Origin: Streptomyces sp. AC555_RSS877
GTDB lineage: Bacteria > Actinomycetota > Actinomycetes > Streptomycetales > Streptomycetaceae
DNA length: 64,000 bases
Direction: 5' to 3'
Assembly: GCF_019049245.1 (NCBI RefSeq)
Contig: NZ_JAGMUK010000228.1
Location: 18,349 to 82,348, forward strand
The translations under genes were made by a program, and so were the position numbers. This document shows positions 41,371 to 50,112 of this stretch, piece after piece. Positions within the stretch are counted from its first letter, which is position 1; each line of letters starts with the position of its first letter. The notes under the pieces are model-generated. The model was not told where the DNA came from and did no database searches. It saw only the letters and a list, made by a program, of their open reading frames with translations.

Positions 41371-41385
41371 CTGACGGACCGTCAG
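41371..41385. promoter_or_regulatory. Regulon operator 10
   Basis: CTGACGGACCGTCAG, near-perfect, 20 bp upstream of the amidohydrolase ATG. A TACCGT (41394-41399) between them could be a -10 for a leaderless transcript. The rest of the 200-bp spacer to afsR shows nothing else. Confidence 0.78.
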
Positions 41386-41405
41386 ATCGGCGCTACCGTG
41401 CCCCC

Positions 41406-42638
41406 ATGGAGACCAACTCACCTCTTCCTCCGATCATTTCCGTCGACGACCACACCGTCGAACCCCCCACCGTCTGGCAGGACCGGCTCCCGAAGAAGTA
41501 CCTCGGCACCGGTCCCCGCACGGTCCGCGCCCCCCTCAAGGAGATGACCTTCCTCGGCGGCCGCTTCAAGCCCGTCATGGGCAAGCCGGGTGACGACGGT
41601 CCCCTCGGCGACTGGTGGGTCTACGAGGACCTGCACCGCCCCCTCACCCGCCTCGACACCGCCGTCGGCTACAGCAGGGACGAGATCAAGCTGGAGGTCA
41701 TCACCTACGAGCAGATGCGGCCGGGGTCGTACGACGTCCCCGCCCGCCTCGCCGACATGGACGTCAACCACGTCCAGTCCGCCGTCTGCTTCCCGACCTT
41801 CCCGCGCTTCTGCGGCCAGACCTTCACGGAGGCGAAGGACCACGAGCTCGGCCTCCTGTGCGTCCAGGCCTACAACGACTGGATGGTGGAGGAGTGGTGC
41901 GGGCCCGAGGCGCACGGCCGCCTCATTCCGCTCACCCTCATCCCCCTCTGGGACGCCGAACTGGCAGCCGCGGAAGTCCGCCGCAACGCCGCCCGCGGTG
42001 TCCGTGCGGTCGCGTTCTCCGAGATACCCCCGCACCTGGGGCTGCCGTCCGTCCACACCGACGACTGGGACCCCTTCCTCGCGGCCTGCGACGAGACCGG
42101 CACGGTCATCGCCATGCACATCGGCTCCAGCAGCCGTATGCCGTCGACCTCCGCCGACGCCCCGCCCGCCGTCGGCTCCACCATCACCTTCGCCAACTGC
42201 TGTTTCTCGATGGTGGACTGGCTGATGAGCGGCAAGTTCGAGCGCTTCCCGAACCTCAAGGTCATGTACGCGGAGGGCCAGATCGGCTGGATCCCCTACA
42301 TCCTCGAACGCGCCGACGTCGTCTGGGAGGAGAACCGCGGCTGGGGCGGGGTCGCCGACAAGGTCCACCGGCCGCCGTCCGAGCTGTTCGCCGAGCACGT
42401 CTACGGCTGTTTCTTCGACGACGCCTTCGGTCTGCGGAACCTGGACGCCGTCGGAGTCGGGAACGTCCTGTACGAGACCGACTACCCCCACTCCGACTCG
42501 ACCTGGCCGAAGTCGCGGGAGGTCGGCGAGGCCCAGATGGGGCACCTCACTCCGGACGTGGTGGAACGGATCGTGCGGGGCAACGCCATCGACCTGCTCG
42601 GGCTCACCCCGGACGGACTCTGGAACGGTCCGAGGTGA
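41406..42638 (+). CDS. Amidohydrolase-family metal hydrolase/decarboxylase (PF04909)
   Basis: 410 residues from ATG 41406. The start shows SVDDHTVEPPTVWQDRLP (D-x-H metal ligands), then IAMHIGSSSRMPST and NVLYETDYPHSDSTWPKS with the catalytic aspartate of the ACMSD-like amidohydrolase_2 family. Members hydrolyse or decarboxylate ring-derived acids using a divalent metal. Operator 10 is just upstream, and the gene heads a run with the LLM (42646) and SDR (43582) genes on the same strand. Often found next to LLM and acyl-CoA enzymes in actinobacterial catabolic clusters. Confidence 0.87.
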   Translation: METNSPLPPIISVDDHTVEPPTVWQDRLPKKYLGTGPRTVRAPLKEMTFLGGRFKPVMGKPGDDGPLGDWWVYEDLHRPLTRLDTAVGYSRDEIKLEVITYEQMRPGSYDVPARLADMDVNHVQSAVCFPTFPRFCGQTFTEAKDHELGLLCVQAYNDWMVEEWCGPEAHGRLIPLTLIPLWDAELAAAEVRRNAARGVRAVAFSEIPPHLGLPSVHTDDWDPFLAACDETGTVIAMHIGSSSRMPSTSADAPPAVGSTITFANCCFSMVDWLMSGKFERFPNLKVMYAEGQIGWIPYILERADVVWEENRGWGGVADKVHRPPSELFAEHVYGCFFDDAFGLRNLDAVGVGNVLYETDYPHSDSTWPKSREVGEAQMGHLTPDVVERIVRGNAIDLLGLTPDGLWNGPR

Positions 42639-42645
42639 TCGAGGG

Positions 42646-43563
42646 ATGATCCCGTACGGCATCCAGCTCCCCGTCCAGTCCCAGAGCACCCTCTACGCCG
42701 AGCCGTGGGAGGCCGCCGCCGGCCCGGGTGACCTCGTCGAGATCGCCAGGACCGCCGACCGCGCCGGATTCTCGTACGTCGCCTGCTGCGACCACGTCGC
42801 CATCCCGCGTCGGCTCGCGTCCGCGATGAGTACGGTCTGGTACGACCCGATCGCCACCCTCGCCTTCCTGGCCGCCGCCACCGAACGCGTCCGGCTGCTC
42901 AGCCACGTCGCCGTCGTCGGTCTGCGCCATCCGTTGCTCAGCGCCAAGCAGTACGCGACCCTCGACCACCTGAGCGGCGGGCGGCTGATCCTCGGGGTGG
43001 GGGCCGGGCATGTGCCCGAGGAGTTCGAGGCGCTCGGGGTCGACTTCCGGCAGCGCGGGGCCGTGCTCGACGAGTCGCTCGACGCCCTGCGCGGGGCGCT
43101 CGGCTCCGACGAGTTCCCCGAACACCACGGCAAGCTCTACGACTTCCAGGACCTCGGCCAGCGTCCCCGGCCGGCCCAGACCCGCGTCCCCTTCTGGGTC
43201 GGCGGCTCCTCGCCCGCCGCCGTCCGCCGGGCCGCGCTCAAGGGCGACGGCTGGCTTCCGCAGGGCGACCCGCGTGACCGGCTGCCCGCACAGATCGAGA
43301 CGATCAGAAGCATCCGGGAAGAGGCCGCCGTCCAGGGATCCTTCACCGTCGGTGCCATCGCCGAGCCGCTGTACGTCGGCACGCCCACCTGGGACGTCGG
43401 GCGCCGCACCCTCACCGGCCCGCCCGACGCCCTCGCCGAGTCCCTGCGCGCCTATCGCGCGATGGGCGTCCAGCAGATCCAGGTCAGGTTCCGGAGCCGG
43501 AGCCGTACCGAACTCACCGACCAGATGGCCGCCTTCGGCGCGGACATAGGCCCGCACCTGTAA
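42646..43563 (+). CDS. LLM-class F420-dependent oxidoreductase
   Basis: 305 residues from ATG 42646, 7 bp after the amidohydrolase. Luciferase-like TIM barrel: EIARTADRAGFSYVACCDHV at the N-terminus, KQYATLDHLSGGRLILGVGA (conserved loop) and RVPFWVGGSSPAAVRRAALK. This subfamily (TIGR03619-like) normally uses F420H2, though flavin-dependent monooxygenases share the fold. In the same transcription unit as an amidohydrolase and SDR, so it likely reduces or oxygenates a regulon intermediate. Confidence 0.86.
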   Translation: MIPYGIQLPVQSQSTLYAEPWEAAAGPGDLVEIARTADRAGFSYVACCDHVAIPRRLASAMSTVWYDPIATLAFLAAATERVRLLSHVAVVGLRHPLLSAKQYATLDHLSGGRLILGVGAGHVPEEFEALGVDFRQRGAVLDESLDALRGALGSDEFPEHHGKLYDFQDLGQRPRPAQTRVPFWVGGSSPAAVRRAALKGDGWLPQGDPRDRLPAQIETIRSIREEAAVQGSFTVGAIAEPLYVGTPTWDVGRRTLTGPPDALAESLRAYRAMGVQQIQVRFRSRSRTELTDQMAAFGADIGPHL

Positions 43564-43581
43564 TTCCGACAAGGAGACAGC

Positions 43582-44328
43582 ATGGGCAAGCTGGACGGAC
43601 GCGTCGTGATCGTCACCGGGGCGGCGCGCGGGCAGGGGGAGCAGGAGGCGCGGCTGTTCCGCGAGGAGGGGGCCGAGGTCGTCGTGGCCGATGTGCTCGA
43701 CGAGCAGGGGCAGGCTCTCGCGAAGGAGATCGGGGCGCTGTACGTGCATCTCGACGTGGGGCGGGAGGAGGAGTGGAGGGCCGCGGCCGACGCGGTCACG
43801 GAGGCGTACGGCCATGTCGACGGGCTCGTCAACAACGCCGGCATCCTCCGCTTCAACAGTCTCCTCGACACACCCCTCGACGAGTTCATGGGTGTCCTGC
43901 GGGTCAACCAGGTCGGCTGCTTCCTGGGCATCAAGACCGTGGCACCCCGGATGCGCGACGGGGGCACGATCGTCAACACCGCCTCCTACACCGGGATGAC
44001 CGGGATGGCGTACGTGGGGGCGTACGCGGCCACCAAGCACGCGATCGTCGGGCTCACACGGGTGGCCGCGCTGGAGCTGGCGGACCGGGGGATACGGGTC
44101 AACGCCATGTGCCCGGGAGCCATCGACACCGCGATGAGCAATCCGGGTGCCGACCCCGAGGGTGCGACGGACGCGCTCTACCGCAAGCTCGTGCCGCTCG
44201 GACGGATCGGGCGCCCGGAGGAGGTGGCCAGACTCGCGCTCTTCCTGACCTCCGAGGACTCCTCCTACATCACGGGGCAGCCGTTCGTGATCGACGGGGG
44301 CTGGCTCGCGGGCGTGACCGTCGTCTGA
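43582..44328 (+). CDS. SDR-family oxidoreductase (3alpha/20beta-HSD-like)
   Basis: 248 residues from ATG 43582, with AAGGAGA upstream. NAD-binding VIVTGAARGQGE, structural NNAG and catalytic Tyr148/Lys152 (YAATK); the C-terminus SSYITGQPFVIDGGWLAGVT is typical. It resembles classical hydroxysteroid/alcohol dehydrogenases such as 3alpha/20beta-HSD, interconverting a hydroxyl and a ketone with NAD(H). Last gene of the amidohydrolase-LLM-SDR run, 18 bp after the LLM gene. Confidence 0.88.
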   Translation: MGKLDGRVVIVTGAARGQGEQEARLFREEGAEVVVADVLDEQGQALAKEIGALYVHLDVGREEEWRAAADAVTEAYGHVDGLVNNAGILRFNSLLDTPLDEFMGVLRVNQVGCFLGIKTVAPRMRDGGTIVNTASYTGMTGMAYVGAYAATKHAIVGLTRVAALELADRGIRVNAMCPGAIDTAMSNPGADPEGATDALYRKLVPLGRIGRPEEVARLALFLTSEDSSYITGQPFVIDGGWLAGVTVV

Positions 44329-44386
44329 CTGGCCATCAGCTATTGACGGTCCATGCCCGCGGTGCCACAGTCGGCGTCAAGCAAAT

Positions 44387-44401
44387 CTGACGGTACGTCA
44401 G
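44387..44401. promoter_or_regulatory. Regulon operator 11
   Basis: CTGACGGTACGTCAG, perfect and identical to operator 2, 43 bp upstream of the TTG start at 44445. A partial half-site (TTGACGGTCCATG, ~44343) lies further upstream. Confidence 0.8.
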
Positions 44402-44444
44402 AAATCATGCACCCAGATACCAGAACCGGGGACGGTGAACCTCC

Positions 44445-45563
44445 TTGGAATTCGGGCTCTTTGTACAGGGATACGTGGGCAAGCGCGCCGAGACCGACCC
44501 GCTGGCCGAGCACAAGGCGCTGATGGAGGAGACCGAGTACGTCATCCAGGCGGACAGGTCGGGCTTCAAGTACGCCTGGGCGTCCGAGCACCACTTCCTG
44601 GAGGAGTACTCCCACCTCTCCGCCAACGACGTCTTCCTCGGCTACCTCGCACACGCCACCGAGCGCATCCACCTCGGCTCCGGGATCTTCAACCCGCTCG
44701 CCCAGGTCAACCACCCGGTGAAGGTCGCCGAGAAGGTCGCCATGCTCGACCATCTCACCCAGAACCGCTTCGAGTTCGGCAGCGGACGCGGGGCCGGCTC
44801 GCACGAGATCCTGGGCTTCCTCCCCGGCATCACCGACATGAACCACACGAAGGAGATCTGGGAAGAGACCATCGCCGAGTTCCCGAAGATGTGGCTCCAG
44901 GACGAGTACGTCGGCTTCCAGGGCAAGCACTGGCAGCTCCCGCCGAGGAAGATCCTGCCCAAGCCGTACGGGAAGTCCCACCCCGCGATGTGGTACGCCG
45001 CCGGGTCGCCGCCCTCGTACGCCATGGCCGCCCGCAAGGGCCTCGGGGTGCTCGGCTTCAGTGTGCAGAAGGTCTCCGACATGGAGTGGGTCCTCGAGCA
45101 GTACAAGACGGCGGTCGTGGACGCCGAGCCGATCGGCGCCTTCGTCAACGACAACGTGATGGTGACGACCACCGCGATCTGCGCGCCGACGCACGCCGAG
45201 GCGATCGAGATCGCCGTCAACGGCGGGCTGCACTATCTGCCGTCGCTGGTGTTCCGGTACCACGACACGTTTCCCCGTCCCGAGGGGTTCCCGGTGTGGC
45301 CGGAGATCCTGCCCGAGTACACCGCGGAGTTCGTCGAGGTCCTCATCGAGGAGGAGCTGCTGATCTGCGGGGATCCGGACGAGGTGTTCCGGCAGTGCAA
45401 GCGGTGGGAGCAGGCGGGGGCAGATCAGTTGAGCTTCGGGCTGCCGGTGGGGGTGCCGAAGCAGGAGACGTTGCAGACGATCCGGCTGATCGGGGAGCAC
45501 GTGATTCCGAAGATCGACACGGATCCGGTGCATCGGACGTCGCGGTTCCGGGCTGCCGTGTGA
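44445..45563 (+). CDS. LLM-class (luciferase-like) flavin/F420 monooxygenase
   Basis: 372 residues from a TTG start at 44445 (MEFGLFVQGYVGKRAETD), chosen because family members begin with this FGLF strand and no ATG/GTG lies close in frame. Bacterial-luciferase fold: YAWASEHHFLEEYSHLSAND, EKVAMLDHLTQNRFEFGSGR and GSHEILGF. The long insert and the ASEHHF motif resemble FMN-dependent alkanal/alkane monooxygenases, which need a separate flavin reductase; one sits at 7361 under an identical operator. Operator 11 is immediately upstream. Heads a unit with the deacylase and aldehyde dehydrogenase. Confidence 0.86.
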   Translation: MEFGLFVQGYVGKRAETDPLAEHKALMEETEYVIQADRSGFKYAWASEHHFLEEYSHLSANDVFLGYLAHATERIHLGSGIFNPLAQVNHPVKVAEKVAMLDHLTQNRFEFGSGRGAGSHEILGFLPGITDMNHTKEIWEETIAEFPKMWLQDEYVGFQGKHWQLPPRKILPKPYGKSHPAMWYAAGSPPSYAMAARKGLGVLGFSVQKVSDMEWVLEQYKTAVVDAEPIGAFVNDNVMVTTTAICAPTHAEAIEIAVNGGLHYLPSLVFRYHDTFPRPEGFPVWPEILPEYTAEFVEVLIEEELLICGDPDEVFRQCKRWEQAGADQLSFGLPVGVPKQETLQTIRLIGEHVIPKIDTDPVHRTSRFRAAV

Positions 45564-45595
45564 TCGCCGTTGCGGGGGGCGGGTGCGTGGGGGGC

Positions 45596-45623
45596 TGGTC
45601 GCGCAGTTCCCCGCGCCCTTGAG
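45596..45623 (+). repeat. Dispersed Streptomyces intergenic repeat, copy 2
   Basis: CGCGCAGTTCCCCGCGCC core, between the LLM gene and the amidohydrolase at 45661. Same orientation as copy 1. Confidence 0.65.
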
Positions 45624-45660
45624 GTACGTACACCGGCCCGGCGTTCAAGGAGGCTAGCCC

Positions 45661-47391
45661 ATGCTCGATCACGTCATTGAAGGCGCGACCGTCGTCGACG
45701 GTACGGGCGCGCCCGCCTACGTTGCGGACGTCGGTGTCCGCGACGGTCGTATCGCCGCCATCGGCACGGTCACCGAAGAAGCCCGGACCACCGAGGACGC
45801 GCACGGCCTCGTCCTCGCCCCCGGCTTCGTCGATCCGCACACGCACTACGACGCCCAGCTGTTCTGGGACCCGTACGCGACCCCTTCCCTCAATCACGGC
45901 GTCACGACGGTCGCCGCCGGCAACTGCGGGTTCACCCTGGCGCCCCTGAACCCGGCACGCCCCGAGGACGCCGACTACACCCGCCGCATGATGTCCAAGG
46001 TCGAGGGCATGTCCCTGGTCGCGCTGGAGGAGGGAGCGCCCTGGACCTGGCACGGCTTCGGCGAGTACCTGGACGCGCTGGAGGGGCGGATCGCCGTCAA
46101 CGCCGGCTTCATGGTGGGGCACTGCGCGCTGCGGCGGTACGTCATGGGACCGGACGCGATCGGCGGACAGCCGAGCGAGGAACAGCTCGCGGCGATGCTC
46201 CGCTTGTTCCACGAGGCGATGGACGCGGGCGCCTGGGGCTTGTCCACCACCCAGTCGTCCACCCACTCCGACGGCGACGGCAAGCCGGTCGCCTCCCGGC
46301 ACGCCCTGCCCGCCGAGCTGCTGGCGCTGTCGCGGGCCGTCGGTGAACACGAGGGCACGCAGATCGAGGCGATCGTCGCCGGCTGTCTCGACCAGTTCAG
46401 CGACGCGGAGATCGACCTGCTCGCGGAGATGAGCGCGGCGGCCGGACGCCCCCTGAACTGGAACGTCCTGACCGTCGACGCGTCCGTCCCCGAGCGGGTG
46501 CCCCGGCAGCTCCTCGCGAGCGAGCGGGCACGGAAGGCGGGCGGCAGGGTCGTCGCGCTCACCATGCCGATCCTCACGCCGATGAACATGTCCCTGGGCA
46601 CCTTCTGCGCCCTCAACCTCATCCCGGGCTGGGGCCCGATCCTCGCCCTGCCCGTCCCGGAACGGATCGAGAAGCTGCGCGACCCGTCCGTCCGGGCCGA
46701 GATGCTGGAGCGGGCCGGGTCCAAGGAGGCGGGCGTCTTCCGGCGGCTGGCGCACTTCGGGCGGTACGTCATCGGCGACACGTACAGCGAGGCGAACCGG
46801 GGCCTGAGCGGGCGGGTCGTGCGGGACATCGCTGCGGAACGCGGCCAGGACCCGTTCGCGTGCCTGGTCGAGATCTGCGCCGCCGACGAGCTGCGTACGG
46901 TGCTGTGGCCCATGCCGACCGACAACGACCCGGCGTCCTGGGCCCTGCGCGCCGAGACCTGGCAGCACGAGGACGTGCTGCTCGGCGGCTCGGACGCGGG
47001 CGCGCACCTGGACCGGATGTGCGGAGCCCCGTACACGACCCGCTTCATCGGGGACTGTCTGCGCGGCCGGAAACTGGTGGGCCTGGAGCAGGCCGTGAAG
47101 ATGCTGACGGCCGATCCGGCGCGGCTGTTCGGGCTGCGGGAGCGCGGGCAGGTGCGGGAGGGCTGGCATGCGGACCTCGTCCTCTTCGACCCGGAACGGA
47201 TCGCCGCGGGCACGGCCACCCTGGTGCACGACCTGCCGGGAGACAGCCCCCGGCTGGACTCCAAGGCCATCGGGATCCGGGCCGTATGGGTCAACGGGGT
47301 CGAGGCGATCCGGGACGACGTGGTGAGCGGGTCGGTACCGGGGAAGGTGCTGCGCTCGGGGCGGGACACGCGGACGGTGGCGACCAGGTGA
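45661..47391 (+). CDS. N-acyl-D-amino-acid deacylase-like amidohydrolase (amidohydrolase_3)
   Basis: 576 residues from ATG 45661, with AAGGAGG upstream. Metal-dependent amidohydrolase: VDGTGAPAYVADVGVRDGRI (beta-sandwich start), APGFVDPHTHYDAQLFWDPY with the HxH metal pair, and LLGGSDAGAHLDRMCGAPYT with the catalytic aspartate. Homologues are annotated D-aminoacylase, but those in catabolic clusters often open lactams or esters. Overlaps the aldehyde dehydrogenase start (GTGA). Confidence 0.87.
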   Translation: MLDHVIEGATVVDGTGAPAYVADVGVRDGRIAAIGTVTEEARTTEDAHGLVLAPGFVDPHTHYDAQLFWDPYATPSLNHGVTTVAAGNCGFTLAPLNPARPEDADYTRRMMSKVEGMSLVALEEGAPWTWHGFGEYLDALEGRIAVNAGFMVGHCALRRYVMGPDAIGGQPSEEQLAAMLRLFHEAMDAGAWGLSTTQSSTHSDGDGKPVASRHALPAELLALSRAVGEHEGTQIEAIVAGCLDQFSDAEIDLLAEMSAAAGRPLNWNVLTVDASVPERVPRQLLASERARKAGGRVVALTMPILTPMNMSLGTFCALNLIPGWGPILALPVPERIEKLRDPSVRAEMLERAGSKEAGVFRRLAHFGRYVIGDTYSEANRGLSGRVVRDIAAERGQDPFACLVEICAADELRTVLWPMPTDNDPASWALRAETWQHEDVLLGGSDAGAHLDRMCGAPYTTRFIGDCLRGRKLVGLEQAVKMLTADPARLFGLRERGQVREGWHADLVLFDPERIAAGTATLVHDLPGDSPRLDSKAIGIRAVWVNGVEAIRDDVVSGSVPGKVLRSGRDTRTVATR

Positions 47392-48839
47392 CCGAGGGAC
47401 AGCGGCTGTTCGTCGGCGGTGCCTGGGTCGAGCCGGAGGGTGGTCACTACGAGGTCGTCGACCCGGCGACCGAGGGGACCGTCGGGTGGGCGCCGGAGGC
47501 CTCGCGGGACCAGGTGCGCGCGGCCTGCGCTGCGGCCCGCGAGGCCTTCGGGCCGTGGTCGCGTACGGCGCCGGAGGAACGGGCGGCGGTGCTGGCGCGC
47601 GCCGCGGACATCATCCGGGACCGCCTGGTGCCGTACGCGGAGCTGGCCCGGGCGGAGACCGGGGCGACGACGGGTACGGCGCGCGGGATGCAGGTCGGGG
47701 TGGCCGCCGCCCGTTTCCGGCGCTACGCGCGTGTGGAACCCGCCGAGTGGGCGATCGCGCCACAGATCAACGAGGCCGGGCCGATGGGACGGGCGGCGGT
47801 GATGGGCGCGCTGGCCGTGCGACAGCCGGTCGGGGTCGTCACCTGCATCACGTCCTACAACAACCCCTGGGCCAACCCGGCGGGCAAGGTCGCCCCGGCG
47901 TTGGCCATGGGCAACACGGTGGTGGTGAAGCCGGCCCCGCAGGATCCCCTCTCCGTCTACCGGATGGCGGAGGCACTGGAGGCGGCCGGGGTGCCGCGCG
48001 GCGTGGTGAACGTCGTCTCCGGACGGTCGGTCGAGGTGGGGGAGGCGGCCGTCGCGTCCCCCGACGTCGACATGGTGAGTTTCACGGGTTCGACGGTGGT
48101 CGGGCAGCGGATCGCCGAGGTCTGCGGCCGGTCCATGAAACGTCAGTTGATGGAGCTGGGCGGGAAGGGGGCGGCGGTCGTCTTCGACGACGCGGACGTC
48201 GGGTCGGCGGTGGCCGGGATCGGGACGACGTTCTCCTTCTACAGCGGCCAGATCTGCACGGCGCCGACGCGGGTGCTCGCGCAGCGAGGGGTGTACGACC
48301 GTCTCGTCGAGCAACTGGCCGCGTATGCAGGCCGGTTGAAAGTGGGCGACCCGCGGGAGCCGGACACGGTGGTCGGCCCGGTGATCTCGTCCGCGCACCG
48401 GGACCGGGTGGAGTCGTACGTCGAACTCGGCCGGAAGGAGGGCGCGGTGGTGGTGACGGGCGGCGAACGGCCGCCGCTGGACCGGGGTTTCCACGTCGCC
48501 CCCACCCTCCTCGCCGACTGCACCAACGACATGCGCGTGGCCCGCGAGGAGATCTTCGGCCCGGTCGTGTCGGTCGTCCCCTTCGACGAAGAGGAGGAGG
48601 GGGTCGAACTCGCCAACGACACCGACTACGGACTCATCGACTACGTCTGGTCGGCGGACGTGGCCCGCGCCTTCCGGGTGGCACGGCGACTCCGGGCCGG
48701 CGGGGTCGGCGTGAACACCGTCGGCCGCAACATGGAGGCGCCGTTCGGTGGGTTCAAGAGGAGCGGGGTCGGGCGGGACGTGGGGTCGTACGCGCTGCAC
48801 GCCTACAGCGAGGTGCAGGCGATCGTGTGGCCGGGGTGA
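47388..48839 (+). CDS. Aldehyde dehydrogenase
   Basis: 483 residues from GTG 47388, overlapping the previous stop. Conserved blocks: SYNNPWANPAGKVAPALAMG, FTGSTVVGQRIAE, the catalytic Glu in LMELGGKGA, Cys290 in SGQICTAPTR, EEIFGPVVSVVPF and the C-terminal PFGGFKRSGVGRDVG. It oxidises an aldehyde to an acid with NAD(P). It may follow the alcohol dehydrogenase at 3854 or the luciferase-like oxygenase of its own operon; both are inference. Last gene of the operator-11 unit. Confidence 0.9.
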   Translation: MTEGQRLFVGGAWVEPEGGHYEVVDPATEGTVGWAPEASRDQVRAACAAAREAFGPWSRTAPEERAAVLARAADIIRDRLVPYAELARAETGATTGTARGMQVGVAAARFRRYARVEPAEWAIAPQINEAGPMGRAAVMGALAVRQPVGVVTCITSYNNPWANPAGKVAPALAMGNTVVVKPAPQDPLSVYRMAEALEAAGVPRGVVNVVSGRSVEVGEAAVASPDVDMVSFTGSTVVGQRIAEVCGRSMKRQLMELGGKGAAVVFDDADVGSAVAGIGTTFSFYSGQICTAPTRVLAQRGVYDRLVEQLAAYAGRLKVGDPREPDTVVGPVISSAHRDRVESYVELGRKEGAVVVTGGERPPLDRGFHVAPTLLADCTNDMRVAREEIFGPVVSVVPFDEEEEGVELANDTDYGLIDYVWSADVARAFRVARRLRAGGVGVNTVGRNMEAPFGGFKRSGVGRDVGSYALHAYSEVQAIVWPG

Positions 48840-48852
48840 GCTCCGGCCCTGC

Positions 48853-49173
48853 TCAGCCGCGCCCTGGGTCGTCGGGATCCGGATCGCGGACCGGTAGACG
48901 GGGGGCTCGGTCGGGCCTCGTCCAGAATCGGGTGCCCGCTGGACGCGCCTCGGGGTAGTACTGGCGCTCGACCTCCTCCGGGTTCTCGCCGACGGCGGCC
49001 ATCAGGTCCAGGAGCATGCGCTCCGCGTGGCCGGGATCGAGCCGCTCGCCCACTCCCTCCGACCCCCAGCGCACGACGAGCTCGGCAGCCCGCGTCAGTT
49101 CCTCATCGCTCGCCTGAGGAAAGGCCAGAGCCAGGGAGGCGCGGGCGAGTTCCACTGCACTCTCGGTGGGCAT
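48853..49173 (-). CDS. Hypothetical acidic protein
   Basis: 106 residues from ATG 49173, with a strong GAGGAGG ribosome site, so translation is likely. Helical, Glu/Ala-rich (VELARASLALAFPQASDEEL, HAERMLLDLMAAVGENPEEV), with a basic Arg/Pro/Asp tail. No family recognised. Follows the membrane protein at 49191 by 17 bp on the same strand; probably one operon. Confidence 0.6.
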   Translation of the reverse strand: MPTESAVELARASLALAFPQASDEELTRAAELVVRWGSEGVGERLDPGHAERMLLDLMAAVGENPEEVERQYYPEARPAGTRFWTRPDRAPRLPVRDPDPDDPGRG

Positions 49174-49190
49174 GAGTCACCTCCTCGTCG

Positions 49191-49883
49191 TCATCGAGCG
49201 TTGCACACCCGGCACCGTCCGTACATCACGGCGGGCGCCCGGAGATGGATGCGCGTAAAGCTCTGCGCTGCGCGCAGGCACTCGTGCCGGTCCAACTGCG
49301 CGTACTCCTCAGTGCACATCGCGTCCCTGACGGCGATCTCCCAGTGGTTCAGTGCGAGCCGCCAGTTGTTGTTGTGCGCGACGCGCACGAAGACGTCGAC
49401 GAATTCCTGCCGGCCTGCGCCGACGGCGGTGGTCGGGTCGGCGTGTACGTATCGCGTCAGGTCGTCGATCAGGTACGGGAAACGGATCCGCTGGCCGAGC
49501 GTGCGCCGCTGGTACATCTTGCCCGTGGGCAGCGACTTCACGTTCTTGATGCGGTTCGCGATCACTTCACCGGCCACGCCACCGATGATCGCGGGTACCA
49601 GGAGCCAGCCGACGAGCGACAGGAGCCAGAGCCATTTGCGCTCGGGCGACTCCATCAGGGTCACCGTCTGATAGACGTCCAGCGGCGTCTCAGCCCGCGC
49701 GGCCAAGGTCCATGCGAGAGCGAGCACCGCGACGACAGGCATACCCCAGTCGATTAACCACTGGGTGATGCCCGACAGTGCCTTCCTGGACCGCCAGAGC
49801 CGACGCACCAACCGCCAAGGGTTTGCGCCGGGTGGCGGGTTCAGGGTGGTCGGCTGCGGAAGCATGCTGACCGTCAACGGCAC
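49191..49883 (-). CDS. Membrane protein of unknown function (possibly DUF6313-like)
   Basis: 230 residues from GTG 49883; ATG 49865 is an alternative. Two hydrophobic segments (WGMPVVAVLALAWTLAARA and WLWLLSLVGWLLVPAIIGGV) precede a cytoplasmic C-terminal half with TLGQRIRFPYLIDDLTRYVH and ending YGRCRVCNAR. The C-terminal domain resembles families common in Streptomyces accessory regions, but I cannot name it with confidence. Co-oriented with the small gene at 48853. Confidence 0.62.
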   Translation of the reverse strand: MPLTVSMLPQPTTLNPPPGANPWRLVRRLWRSRKALSGITQWLIDWGMPVVAVLALAWTLAARAETPLDVYQTVTLMESPERKWLWLLSLVGWLLVPAIIGGVAGEVIANRIKNVKSLPTGKMYQRRTLGQRIRFPYLIDDLTRYVHADPTTAVGAGRQEFVDVFVRVAHNNNWRLALNHWEIAVRDAMCTEEYAQLDRHECLRAAQSFTRIHLRAPAVMYGRCRVCNAR

Positions 49884-49974
49884 CCCCCGGTGATGTTTAC
49901 GTACGTATCGTGAATATCGCCGTTCCCGTCACGTCTCATGCGTATCGGACGTGGGGAATTCAGCGGTTGGTCGG

Positions 49975-50105
49975 CTCGGGCGGGCCACTGGCGGTCGTGC
50001 CCCCGTGCTGTTGAGCCGGAGGCTGCGGAGGCGAGTGGCGGGCAGGCCGGATGTGCGCCGGTGGTCTCCAGCACGGGATTGCCGACGCGGTGCTATGTCG
50101 CGTCG
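49975..50105 (-). pseudogene. Relic of a deazaflavin-dependent nitroreductase gene
   Basis: The minus strand carries RVGNPV followed, after a short deletion, by LETTG and, in another frame, SGLPATRLRSL, matching the intact paralogue at 51630 (RRVGNPVLRRLPLQTVLETT then GRVSGLPRHTPVG). A TAG sits just upstream of the match. Nucleotide similarity covers roughly 100 bp. Confidence 0.45.
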
Positions 50106-50112
50106 GACGGGT

